Assembly: GCA_946894095.1 (NCBI GenBank)
Contig: OX335649.1
Location: 19,176,001 to 19,240,000 of the forward strand
DNA from: Incurvaria masculella
Lineage: Eukaryota; Arthropoda; Insecta; Lepidoptera; Incurvariidae
Length of the DNA stretch: 64,000 bases
Direction of reading: 5' to 3'
Below, one piece after another: positions 10,510-21,900 of the stretch. Position 1 is the stretch's first letter. Each line of letters begins with the position of its first letter. The translations under genes were made by a program, and so were the position numbers. The notes below the pieces were generated by a model that worked only from the letters and a program-made list of their open reading frames with translations, was not told the origin of the DNA and searched no databases.

Positions 10510-10787
10510 TCTTAAGCGGGGCTTACACGAACAATTTTGAAGAAAGATAACTTTTGAAAAACCTGTCGATGTGATCAGTGTTGTGTGTAGGGACATCCCT
10601 AGCAATTACTTAAATATAAATGTGAGGGTAGTTGGTGAAACTGCACGAACTACTCGGTGGCGAAGGCGAGCTGCTTCAGTTCTCCCGTGACCACGATTGG
10701 ATGCAACTCCTTTCGAAACATCGGGTTTAAGAAAGGTATTTAAAAGTTATCTTTCTTCAAAATTGTTCGCGTAAGCCCCGCTTAAGA
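10510..10787. mobile_element. MITE with 46-bp terminal inverted repeats
   Basis: Ends TCTTAAGCGGGGCTTACACG (10510) and CGTAAGCCCCGCTTAAGA (to 10787) continue inward as ACAATTTTGAAGAAAGATAA against its mirror, with only a couple of mismatches over about 46 bp. The element is 278 bp with no coding capacity. The GTAGTTAACTAATCAT motif sits on both sides of it. Confidence 0.85.
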
Positions 10788-10794
10788 ACATTAA

Positions 10795-11000
10795 TAATGT
10801 AGTTAACTAATCATTTGAAAACCACTGTTCCAATTTACTTGACATTTGATATCTATTAATAGGCCAAATGTATCTATCTTTGTCTGCATGTCTACACAGT
10901 ACATTTATTCACAGACAAAACAAAATGTGTATGAACATTATAATTTAGCTTTCATTCGATTCTGTTTATATTTATCAAAAGATATTTTTTTTCCGAAGCT
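10795..11000. repeat. Local dispersed repeat, copy 3 of 3
   Basis: GTAGTTAACTAATCATTTG, AAAACCACTGTTCCAATTT, GACATTTGATATC, ATCTTTGTCTGCATG and ACAGACAAAACAAAATGTG match copies 1 and 2. The 70-codon frame over it is not a gene. Confidence 0.55.
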
Positions 11001-11504
11001 GTACATTCGAAGTGCCCCACGTGACATGGAGCAAACGTTTATATGTCACATTGTATAAGACTGCTGCACCGCTTCACCAGGCCCGGCGCTGCAGGTCAGG
11101 ACGGTACCACCTCTTCTCCAGCACTTCAGCTGCTTTGAAGAGATCCGGAAAAAAGTAGAAAGGACATATCAGGGCTTTAAAGTTTGTAATTTAGTAAATA
11201 AAGGGAATTATCGTAACGCATGAATTAAGGAATGCATGTCTGCAGATGCCCATACATACATAGACATAGGACAACTTAAATACATACACATATTTCATTA
11301 CACATTATTTTATACAGGGTTCAAATGAATAAAGTAAAACTCAATGATAAAAAAAGCACATTCATATAATAAGCATATAACATGAAACATGTATGTCTGA
11401 AGATATTTTACTGAGATTATTTGTGATGAAGGAAAATAAAGAGATTCTAGTAATGGTAAACATGGTATGGTAAGATGTGCTGAGTTTGGCAAATCAGAAT
11501 AAAG

Positions 11505-11730
11505 GGGGACGCATCATAAAGTCCAAAAAGCACAAGGTCCAAAACCCATACCATCCAAAATACTGACGAATACAGATATTTTTAATTGGGTTAGGTTAGG
11601 TTAGTTCAGGTTAGGTCAGTTTAGGTTAGGTTAGGTTAGATTACATGCATTTTATAACACACAAGAAAAATACATACTTTTGGACGCTCTGGGTTTTGGA
11701 CCTTACGCTTTTGGACTTTATGAAGGCGAC
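11505..11730. mobile_element. MITE with long inverted ends and TTAGG tracts, copy 2
   Basis: Same ends as 7642-7834 (GGGGACGCATCATAAAGTCC on the left, CTTTTGGACTTTATGAAGGC and GAC on the right). The spacer at about 11588-11638 has expanded into several GTTAGGTTAGGTTA runs. These match the insect telomere pentamer TTAGG but lie inside the MITE. Confidence 0.8.
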
Positions 11731-11785
11731 CCGAATAAAGAACACAAGAAACAACAACTCTCAACATGACCCGCTTAAAACATGA

Positions 11786-11910
11786 AAGATCATGTTCATA
11801 AAGTGAAGGTCCTGGCAGGGCACATAATTCCTTCGGAATTGCGATGTGTCAGGCTAATATCATAACAGAGGGTGTGGGATTCGCCATCCTTGTCATTATA
11901 TAAAAAACTC
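11786..11910 (+). repeat. SINE 3' tail next to the satellite
   Basis: GTTCATAAAGTGAAGGTCCT, GGCAGGGCACATAATTCCTT, CAGGCTAATATCATAACAGA and GTGTGGGATTCGCCATCC are the last 120 bp of the SINE family. It starts just after the position from which the neighbouring satellite monomer appears to derive. Confidence 0.75.
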
Positions 11911-12004
11911 CTAAGTACCTATTAAGATACACCTATTTTAACAGAAGCAGATGAACTTAAATAACCATGGTTTCAACAAGAGGTTAAACGTAGCCCTAGC
12001 TCAA

Positions 12005-12353
12005 CAGAATCCAGTTCAATTAGGCCGTCTTCAAATTACATATAGTTCAATGTAGCCGCGCAGAAATAATATTCAGTTTAATGTTGGCGTGCTCAAATAA
12101 CATAATTTCAATGCAAGAATGCTTATATCACATGCATCTCGATGTAGTATTACTCAAATAAAATCCATCTTAATATTGGCGTTCTAAAATCAAATCTATT
12201 TCAATGAAGCTGTGTGCTCAATTAATTTCCATCTCAATGTAATCGTACTCAAATAAAATCTATCTCAATGAAGACGTGCCTTAAAGAAAATCAGTTCAAT
12301 GTAGCTGTGTGCTCAATTAACATCCATCTCAATGTAATCGTACTCAAATAAAA
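12005..12353 (+). repeat. SINE-derived tandem array, left part
   Basis: The first recognisable monomers (AATCCAGTTCAATTAGGCC, then AGTTCAATGTAGCCGCGC) are irregular and diverged, as expected at an array edge. They become regular toward 12280. A foldback element splits this part from the main array. Confidence 0.8.
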
Positions 12354-12998
12354 GGGGGAACGGCAGATCGTCTAATATGCAGATCGTATAATGTCATATT
12401 TTAACAAAATTTTAAAACCATGCACAACGTATAATCGGCAGATCGTATAATTTTATACGTAATGCATGAAGAAGTTTAAAAAATAAAATTTCTTATTTCT
12501 CCATGCATAACGTATAATAGTCACAACGTATAATATTATGATCTTTATTTAACAAAAAAAGAAAACCATGCATATCATATAATCCAAAAACTTGTCATAC
12601 GATAAGCGCCCTTATGAATATACTTTTAAAGCGTATCCTCGCACGCGACTTTTCGACCGTCTCAATTAGCGTTGTAGCAAATTGTTACTCTTCAACAAAT
12701 ATCGATTCTTAGCAATTTCAGCCTTAAATGTATCGTTATTAGGGCGCTTTATGCAGTGCTTCTTGGCATATTATACGTTCTGCATGGTTTTCTTTTTATG
12801 TGAATTCATGTTAGGAATATTATACGTTGTGACTATTATACGTTCTGCATGATGCAAAGAGTTGATTTTATTTTTAAACTTTATTCATGCACAACGTATA
12901 ACATTATACGTTGTGAATATTATACGATATGCATGGTTTTATTTTTTTGGAAAAAAATACTATTATACGTTGTGAATATTATACGTAGTGAATACGAC
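12354..12998 (+). mobile_element. ATTATACG foldback element, copy B, complete
   Basis: A 645-bp element inserted in the satellite. The left end is GGGGGAACGGCAGATCG, the right end GTAGTGAATACGAC. Both halves carry short inverted runs of AACGTATAAT (left) and ATTATACGTT (right) around CCATGCA/TGCATGG, so the halves can pair. A unique core lies at about 12590-12770. TCAAATAAAA occurs directly on both sides (12344-12353 and 12999-13008), which would restore a normal monomer if the element were removed. It encodes no protein. Related copies: 6080 and 44505. Confidence 0.8.
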
Positions 12999-15900
12999 TC
13001 AAATAAAATACATCTCAATGTAGCCGTGCTTAAAATAAATCCAGTTCAATGTAGCTGCGTGCTCAATTAATATACATCTCAATGTAATCGTACTCAAATA
13101 AAATCCATCTCAATGTAGTCGTGCTCAAAAGAAAACCAGTTCAATGTAGCTTTGTGCTCAAAAAATATCCATCTAAATGTAATCGTACCCAAATAATATC
13201 CATCTCAATGTAGCCGTCCCTTAAAAAAATCAGTTCAATGTAGCTGTATGCTCAAATAACATCTATCTCACTGTAGCCGTGCCTTAAAGAAAATCAGTTC
13301 AATGAAGCTGAGTGCTCAAATAACATCTATCTCAATGTAATTGCTCAAATAACATACATCTCAATGTAATCGTACTCAAATAAAATCCATCTCAATGAAG
13401 CCGTGCTTAAAATTAATCCAGTTCAATGTAGCTGCGTGCTCAATTAATATCCATCTCAATGTAATCGTACTCAAATAATATCCATCTCAATGTAGCCGTG
13501 CCTTAAAAAAAATCAGTTCAATGTAGCTGTATGCTCAAATAACATCCATCTAACTGTAGCCGTGCCTTAAAGAAAATCAGTTCAATGTAGCTGAGTGCTC
13601 AAATAACATCTATCTCAATGTAATTGCTCAAATAACATACATCTCAATGTAATCGTACTGAAATAAAGTCCATCTCAATGTAGCCGTGCTTAAAATCAAT
13701 CCAGTTCAATGTAGCTGCGTGCTCAATTAATATCCATCTCAATGTAATCGTACTCAAGTCAATCTATCTCAATGTAGCCGTGCTTTAAAGAAAATCAGTT
13801 CAATGTAGCTGAGTGCTCAAATAACATCTATCTCAATGTAATTGCTCAAATAACATACATCTCAATGTAATCGTACTCAAATAAAATCAAACTCAATGTA
13901 GCCTTGCTTAAAATCAATCCAGTTCAATGTAGCTGCGTGCTCAATTAATATCCATCTCAATGTAATCGTACTCAAATGAAATCCATCTCCATGTAGCCGT
14001 GCCTTATAGAAAATCGGTTTAATGTAGCTGTGTGCTCGAATAACATCCATCTCAATCTAATCGTACTCAAATAAAATCCATCTCAATGTAGCCGTGCTTA
14101 AAATAAATCCAGTTCAATGTAGCTGCGTGCTCAATTAATATCCATCTCAATGTAATCGTACTCAAGTCAATTTATCTCAATGTAGCCGTGCTTTAAAGAA
14201 AATCAGTTCAATGTAGCTGAGTGCTCGAATAACATCCATCTCAATCTAATCGTACTCAAATAAAATCCATCTCAATGTAGCCGTGCTTAAAATAAATCCA
14301 GTTCAATGTAGCTGCGTGCTCAATTAATATCCATCTCAATGTAATCGTACTCAAGTCAATCTATCTCAATGTAGCCGTGCTTTAAAGAAAATCAGTTCAA
14401 TGTAGCTGAGTGCTCAAATAACATCTATCTCAATGTAATTGCTCAAATAACATACATCTCAATGTAATCGTACTCAAATAAAATCAAACTCAATGTAGCC
14501 TTGCTTAAAATCAATCCAGTTCAATGTAGCTGCGTGCTCAATTAATATCCATCTCAATGTAATCGTACTCAAATGAAATCCATCTCCATGTAGCCGTGCC
14601 TTATAGAAAATCGGTTTAATGTAGCTGTGTGCTCGAATAACATCCATCTCAATCTAATCGTACTCAAATAAAATCCATCTCAATGTAGCCGTGCTTAAAA
14701 TAAATCCAGTTCAATGTAGCTGCGTGCTCAATTAATATCCATCTCAATGTAATCGTACTCAAGTCAATTTATCTCAATGTAGCCGTGCTTTAAAGAAAAT
14801 CAGTTCAATGTAGCTGAGTGCTCAAATAACATCTATCTCAATGTAATTGCTCAAATAACATACATCTCAATGTAATCGTACTGAAATAAAATCCATCTCA
14901 ATGTAGCCGTGCTTAAAATCAATCCAGTTCAATGTAGCTGCGTGCTCAATTAATATCCATCTCAATGTAATCGTACTCAAATGAAATCCATCTCCATGTA
15001 GCCGTGCCTTAAAGAAAATCAGTTCAATGTAGCTGTGTGCTCGAATAACATCCATCTCAATCTAATCGTACTCAAATAAAATCCATCTCAATGTAGCCGT
15101 GCTTAAAATAAATCCAGTTCAATGTAGCTGCGTGCTCAATTAATATCCATCTCAATGTAATCGTACTCAAGTCAATCTATCTCAATGTAGCCGTGCTTTA
15201 AAGAAAATCAGTTCAATGTAGCTGAGTGCTCAAATAACATCTATCTCAATGTAATTGCTCAAATAACATACATCTCAATGTAATCGTACTCAAATAAAAT
15301 CCATCTCAATGTAGCCGTGCTTAAAATTCATCCAGTTCAATGTAGCTGCATGCTCAATTAATATACTTCTCAATGTAATCGTACTCAAATAAAATGTAGT
15401 CCATCTCAATCCATCTCAATGTAGCCGTGCCTTAAAGAAAATCAGTTCAATGTAGCTGTGTGCTCGAATAACATCTATCTCAATGTAATAGTACTCAAAT
15501 AAAATCCATCTCAATGTAGCCGTGCTTAAAATAAATCCAGTTCAATGTAGCTGCGTGCTCAATTAATATCCATCTCAATGTAATCGTACTCAAGTCAATC
15601 TATCTCAATGTAGCCGTGCTTTAAAGAAAATCAGTTCAATGTAGCTGAGTGCTCAAATAACATCTATCTCAATGTAATTGCTCAAATAACATACATCTCA
15701 ATGTAATCGTACTCAAATAAAATCAAACTCAATGTAGCCTTGCTTAAAATCAATCCAGTTCAATGTAGCTGCGTGCTCAATTAATATCCATCTCAATGTA
15801 ATCGTACTCAAATGAAATCCATCTCCATGTAGCCGTGCCTTATAGAAAATCGGTTTAATGTAGCTGTGTGCTCGAATAACATCCATCTCAATCTAATCGT

Positions 15901-18900
15901 ACTCAAATAAAATCCATCTCAATGTAGCCGTGCTTAAAATAAATCCAGTTCAATGTAGCTGCGTGCTCAATTAATATCCATCTCAATGTAATCGTACTCA
16001 AGTCAATTTATCTCAATGTAGCCGTGCTTTAAAGAAAATCAGTTCAATGTAGCTGAGTGCTCAAATAACATCTATCTCAATGTAATTGCTCAAATAACAT
16101 ACATCTCAATGTAATCGTACTGAAATAAAATCCATCTCAATGTAGCCGTGCTTAAAATCAATCCAGTTCAATGTAGCTGCGTGCTCAATTAATATCCATC
16201 TCAATGTAATCGTACTCAAATGAAATCCATCTCCATGTAGCCGTGCCTTAAAGAAAATCAGTTCAATGTAGCTGTGTGCTCGAATAACATCCATCTCAAT
16301 CTAATCGTACTCAAATAAAATCCATCTCAATGTAGCCGTGCTTAAAATAAATCCAGTTCAATGTAGCTGCGTGCTCAATTAATATCCATCTCAATGTAAT
16401 CGTACTCAAGTCAATCTATCTCAATGTAGCCGTGCTTTAAAGAAAATCAGTTCAATGTAGCTGAGTGCTCAAATAACATCTATCTCAATGTAATTGCTCA
16501 AATAACATACATCTCAATGTAATCGTACTCAAATAAAATCCATCTCAATGTAGCCGTGCTTAAAATTCATCCAGTTCAATGTAGCTGCATGCTCAATTAA
16601 TATACTTCTCAATGTAATCGTACTCAAATAAAATGTAGTCCATCTCAATCCATCTCAATGTAGCCGTGCCTTAAAGAAAATCAGTTCAATGTAGCTGTGT
16701 GCTCGAATAACATCTATCTCAATGTAATAGTACTCAAATAAAATCCATCTCAATGTAGCCGTGCTTAAAATAAATCCAGTTCAATGTAGCTGCGTGCTCA
16801 ATTAATATCCATCTCAATGTAATCGTACTCAAATAAAATCAATCTCAATGTAGCCGTGCTTAAAATAAATCCAGTTCAATGTAGCTGTGTGCTCAATTAA
16901 CATCCATCTAAATGTAATCGTACCAAAATAATATCCATCTCAATGTAGTTGTACTCAAATAACATCCATCTCACTGTAGCCGTGCCTTAAAGAAAATCAG
17001 TTCAATGTAGCTGAGTGCTCAAATAACATCTACCTCAATGTAATTGCTCAAATAACATACATCTCAATGTAATCGTACTGAAATAAAATCCATCTCAATG
17101 TAGCCGTGCTTAAAATAAATCCAGTTCAATGTAGCTGCGTGCTCAATTAATATCCATCTCAATGTAATCGTACTCAAGTCAATCTATCTCAATGTAGCCG
17201 TGCCTTAAAGAAAATCAGTTCAATGTAGCTGTGTGCTCGAATAACATCCATCTCAATGTAATCGTACTCAAATAAAATCCATCTCAATGTAGCCGTGCTT
17301 AAAATAAATCCAGTTCAATGTAGCTGCGTGCTCAATTAATATCCATCTCAATGTAATCGTACTCAAGTCAATCTATCTCAATGTAGCCGTGCCTTAAAGA
17401 AAATCAGTTCAATGTAGCTGTGTGCTCGAATAACATCCATCTCAATGTAATCGTACTCAAATAAAATCCATCTCAATGTAGCCGTGCTTAAAATAAATCC
17501 AGTTCAATGTAGCTGCGTGCTCAATTAATATCCATATCAATGTAATCGTACTCAAATAAAATCAATCTCAATGTAGCCGTGCTTAAAATAAATCCAGTTC
17601 AATGTAGCTGTGTGCTCAATTAACATCCATCTAAATGTAATCGTACCAAAATAATATCCATCTCAATGTAGTTGTACTCAAATAACATCCATCTCACTGT
17701 AGCCGTGCCTTAAAGAAAATCAGTTCAATGTAGCTGAGTGCTCAAATAACATCTACCTCAATGTAATTGCTCAAATAACATACATCTCAATGTAATCGTA
17801 CTGAAATAAAATCCATCTCAATGCAGCCATGCTTAAAATCAATCCAGTTCAATGTAGCTGCGTGCTCAATTAATATCCATCTCAATGTAATCGTACTCAA
17901 ATAAAATCCATCTCCATGTAGCCGTGCCTTAAAGAAAATCAGTCCAATGTAGCTGTGTGCTCGAATAACATCCATCTCAATGTAATCGTACTCCAATAAA
18001 ATCCATCTCAATGTAGCCGTGCTTAAAATAAATCCAGTTCAATGTAGCTGCGTGCTCAATTAATATCCATCTCAATGTAATCGTACTCAAGTCAATCTAT
18101 CTCAATGTAGCCGTGCCTTAAAGAAAATCAGTTCAATGTAGCTGAGTGCTCAAATAACATCTATCTCAATGTAATTGCTCGAATAACATCCATCTCAATG
18201 TAATCGTACTCCAATAAAATCCATCTCAATGTAATCGTACTGAAATAAAATCCATCTCACTGTAGCCGTGCCTTAAAGAAAATCAGTTCAATGTAGCTGA
18301 GTGCTCAAATAACATCTATCCCAAAGTAATTGCTCAAATAACATCCATCTCACTGTAGCCGTGCCTTAAAGAAAATCAGTTCAATGTAGCTGTGTGCTCA
18401 AATAACATCCATATCAATGTTATCGCACCCAAATAAAATCCATCTCAATGTAGTTGTGCCTTAAAGAAAATCAGTTCAATGTAGCTGTTTGCTCAGTTAA
18501 CATCCATCTCAATGTAATCGTACTCAAATAATATCCATCTCAATGTAGCCGTGCCTTAAAGAAAATCAGTTCAATGTAGCTGTATGCTCAAATAACATCC
18601 ATCTCACTGTAGCCGTGCTTCAAAGAAAATCAGTTCAATGTAGCTGAGTGCTCAAATAACATCTATCTCAATGTAATTGCTCAAATAACATACATCTCAA
18701 TGTAATCGTACTCAAATAAAATCCATCTCAATGTAGCCGTGCTTAAAATTCATCCAGTTCAATGTAGCTGCATGCTCAATTAATATACTTCTCAATGTAA
18801 TCGTACTCAAATAAAATGTAGTCCATCTCAATCCATCTCAATGTAGCCGTGCCTTAAAGAAAATCAGTTCAATGTAGCTGTGTGCTCGAATAACATCTAT

Positions 18901-21900
18901 CTCAATGTAATCGTATTCAAATAAAATCCATCTCGATGTAGCCGTGCTTAAAATAAATCCAGTTCAATGTAGCTGCGTGCTCAATTAATATCCATCTCAA
19001 TGTAATCGTACTCAAATAAAATCAATCTCAATGTAGCCGTGCTTAAAATAAATCCAGTTCAATGTAGCTGTGTGCTCAATTAACATCCATCTAAATGTAA
19101 TCGTACCAAAATAATATCCATCTCAATGTAGTTGTACTCAAATAACATCCATCTCACTGAAGCCGTGCCTTAAAGAAAATCAGTTCAATGTAGCTGAGTG
19201 CTCAAATAACATCTACCTCAATGTAATTGCTCAAATAACATACATCTCAATGTAATCGTACTGAAATAAAATCCATCTCAATGCAGCCGTGCTTAAAATC
19301 AATCCAGTTACCCAATCAATTAATATCCATCTCAATGTAATCGTACTCAAGTCAATCTATCTCAATGTAGCCGTGCCTTAAAGAAAATCAGTTCAATGTA
19401 GCTGAGTGCTCAAATAACATCTATCTCAATGTAATTGCTCGAATAACATCCATCTCAATGTAATCGTACTCCAATAAAATCCATCTCAATGTAATCGTAC
19501 TGAAATAAAATCCATCTCACTGTAGCCGTGCCTTAAAGAAAATCAGTTCAATGTAGCTGAGTGCTCAAATAACATCTATCCCAAAGTAATTGCTCAAATA
19601 ACATCCATCTCACTGTAGCCGTGCCTTAAAGAAAATCAGTTCAATGTAGCTGTGTGCTCAAATAACATCCATATCAATGTTATCGCACCCAAATAAAATC
19701 CATCTCAATGTAGTTGTGCCTTAAAGAAAATCAGTTCAATGTAGCTGTTTGCTCAGTTAACATCCATCTCAATGTAATCGTACTCAAATAATATCCATCT
19801 CAATGTAGCCGTGCCTTAAAGAAAATCAGTTCAATGTAGCTGTATGCTCAAATAACATCCATCTCACTGTAGCCGTGCTTCAAAGAAAATCAGTTCAATG
19901 TAGCTGAGTGCTCAAATAACATCTATCTCAATGTAATTGCTCAAATAACATACATCTCAATGTAATCGTACTCAAATAAAATCCATCTCAATGTAGCCGT
20001 GCTTAAAATTCATCCAGTTCAATGTAGCTGCATGCTCAATTAATATACTTCTCAATGTAATCGTACTCAAATAAAATGTAGTCCATCTCAATCCATCTCA
20101 ATGTAGCCGTGCCTTAAAGAAAATCAGTTCAATGTAGCTGTGTGCTCGAATAACATCTATCTCAATGTAATCGTATTCAAATAAAATCCATCTCGATGTA
20201 GCCGTGCTTAAAATAAATCCAGTTCAATGTAGCTGCGTGCTCAATTAATATCCATCTCAATGTAATCGTACTCAAATAAAATCAATCTCAATGTAGCCGT
20301 GCTTAAAATAAATCCAGTTCAATGTAGCTGTGTGCTCAATTAACATCCATCTAAATGTAATCGTACCAAAATAATATCCATCTCAATGTAGTTGTACTCA
20401 AATAACATCCATCTCACTGAAGCCGTGCCTTAAAGAAAATCAGTTCAATGTAGCTGAGTGCTCAAATAACATCTACCTCAATGTAATTGCTCAAATAACA
20501 TACATCTCAATGTAATCGTACTGAAATAAAATCCATCTCAATGCAGCCGTGCTTAAAATCAATCCAGTTACCCAATCAATTAATATCCATCTCAATGTAA
20601 TCGTACTCAAGTCAATCTATCTCAATGTAGCCGTGCCTTAAAGAAAATCAGTTCAATGTAGCTGAGTGCTCAAATAACATCTATCTCAATGTAATTGCTC
20701 AAATAACATACATCTCAATGTAATCGTACTCAAATAAAATCCATCTCAATGTAGCCGTGCTTAAAATTAATCCAGTTCAATGTAGCTGCGTGCTCAATTA
20801 ATATCCATCTCAATGTAATCGTACTCAAGTCAATCTATCTCAATGTAGCCGTGCCTTAAAGAAAATCAGTTCAATGTAGCTGTGTGCTCGAATAACATCT
20901 ATCTCAATGTAATCGTACTCAAATAAAATCCATCTCAATGTAGCCGTGCTTAAAATAAATCCAGTTCAATGTAGCCGTGCTTAAAATTAATCCAGTTCAA
21001 TGTAGCTGCGTGCTCAATTAATATCCATCTCAATGTAATCGTACTCAAGTAAATCTATCTCAATGTAGCCGTGCCTAAAAGAAAATCAGTTCAATGTAGC
21101 TGAGTGCTCAAATAACATCTATCTCAATGTAATTGCTCATATAACATACATATCAATGTAATCGTACTCAAACAAAATCCATCTCAATGTAGCCGTGCTT
21201 AAAATTAATCCAGTTCAATGTAGCTGCGTGCTCAATTAATATCCATCTCAATGTAATCGTACTCAAATAAAATCCATCTCAATGTAGCCGTGCCTTAAAA
21301 AAAATCAGTTCAATGTAGCTGTATGCCCAAATAAGATCCATCTCACTGTAGCCGTGCCTTAAAGAAAATCAGTTCAATGTAGCTGAGTGCTCAAATAACA
21401 TCTATCCCAATGTAATTGCTCAAATAACATACATCTCAATGTAATCGTACTGAAATAAAATCCATCTCAATGTAGCCGTGCTTAAAATCAATCCAGTTCA
21501 ATGTAGCTGCGTGCTCAATTAATATCCATCTCAATGTAATCGTACTCAAATAAAATCCATCTCCATGTAGCCGTGCCTTAAAGAAAATCAGTCCAATGTA
21601 GCTGTGTGCTCGAATAACATCCATCTCAATCTAATCGTACTCAAATAAAATCCATCTCAATGTAGCCGTGCTTAAAATAAATCCAGTTCAATGTAGCTGC
21701 GTGCTCAATTAATATCCATCTCAATGTAATCGTACTCAAGTCAATCTATCTCAATGTAGCCGTGCTTTAAAGAAAATCAGTTCAATGTAGCTGAGTGCTC
21801 AAATAACATCTATCTCAATGTAATTGCTCAAATAACATACATCTCAATGTAATCGTACTCAAATAAAATCCATCTCAATGTAGCCGTGCTTAAAATTCAT

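Noticed and set aside
11588..11638. Interstitial telomere (TTAGG)n
   Set aside because: The tracts sit in the spacer of a MITE whose other copy has a single short tract, so slippage explains them better than a telomere fusion.
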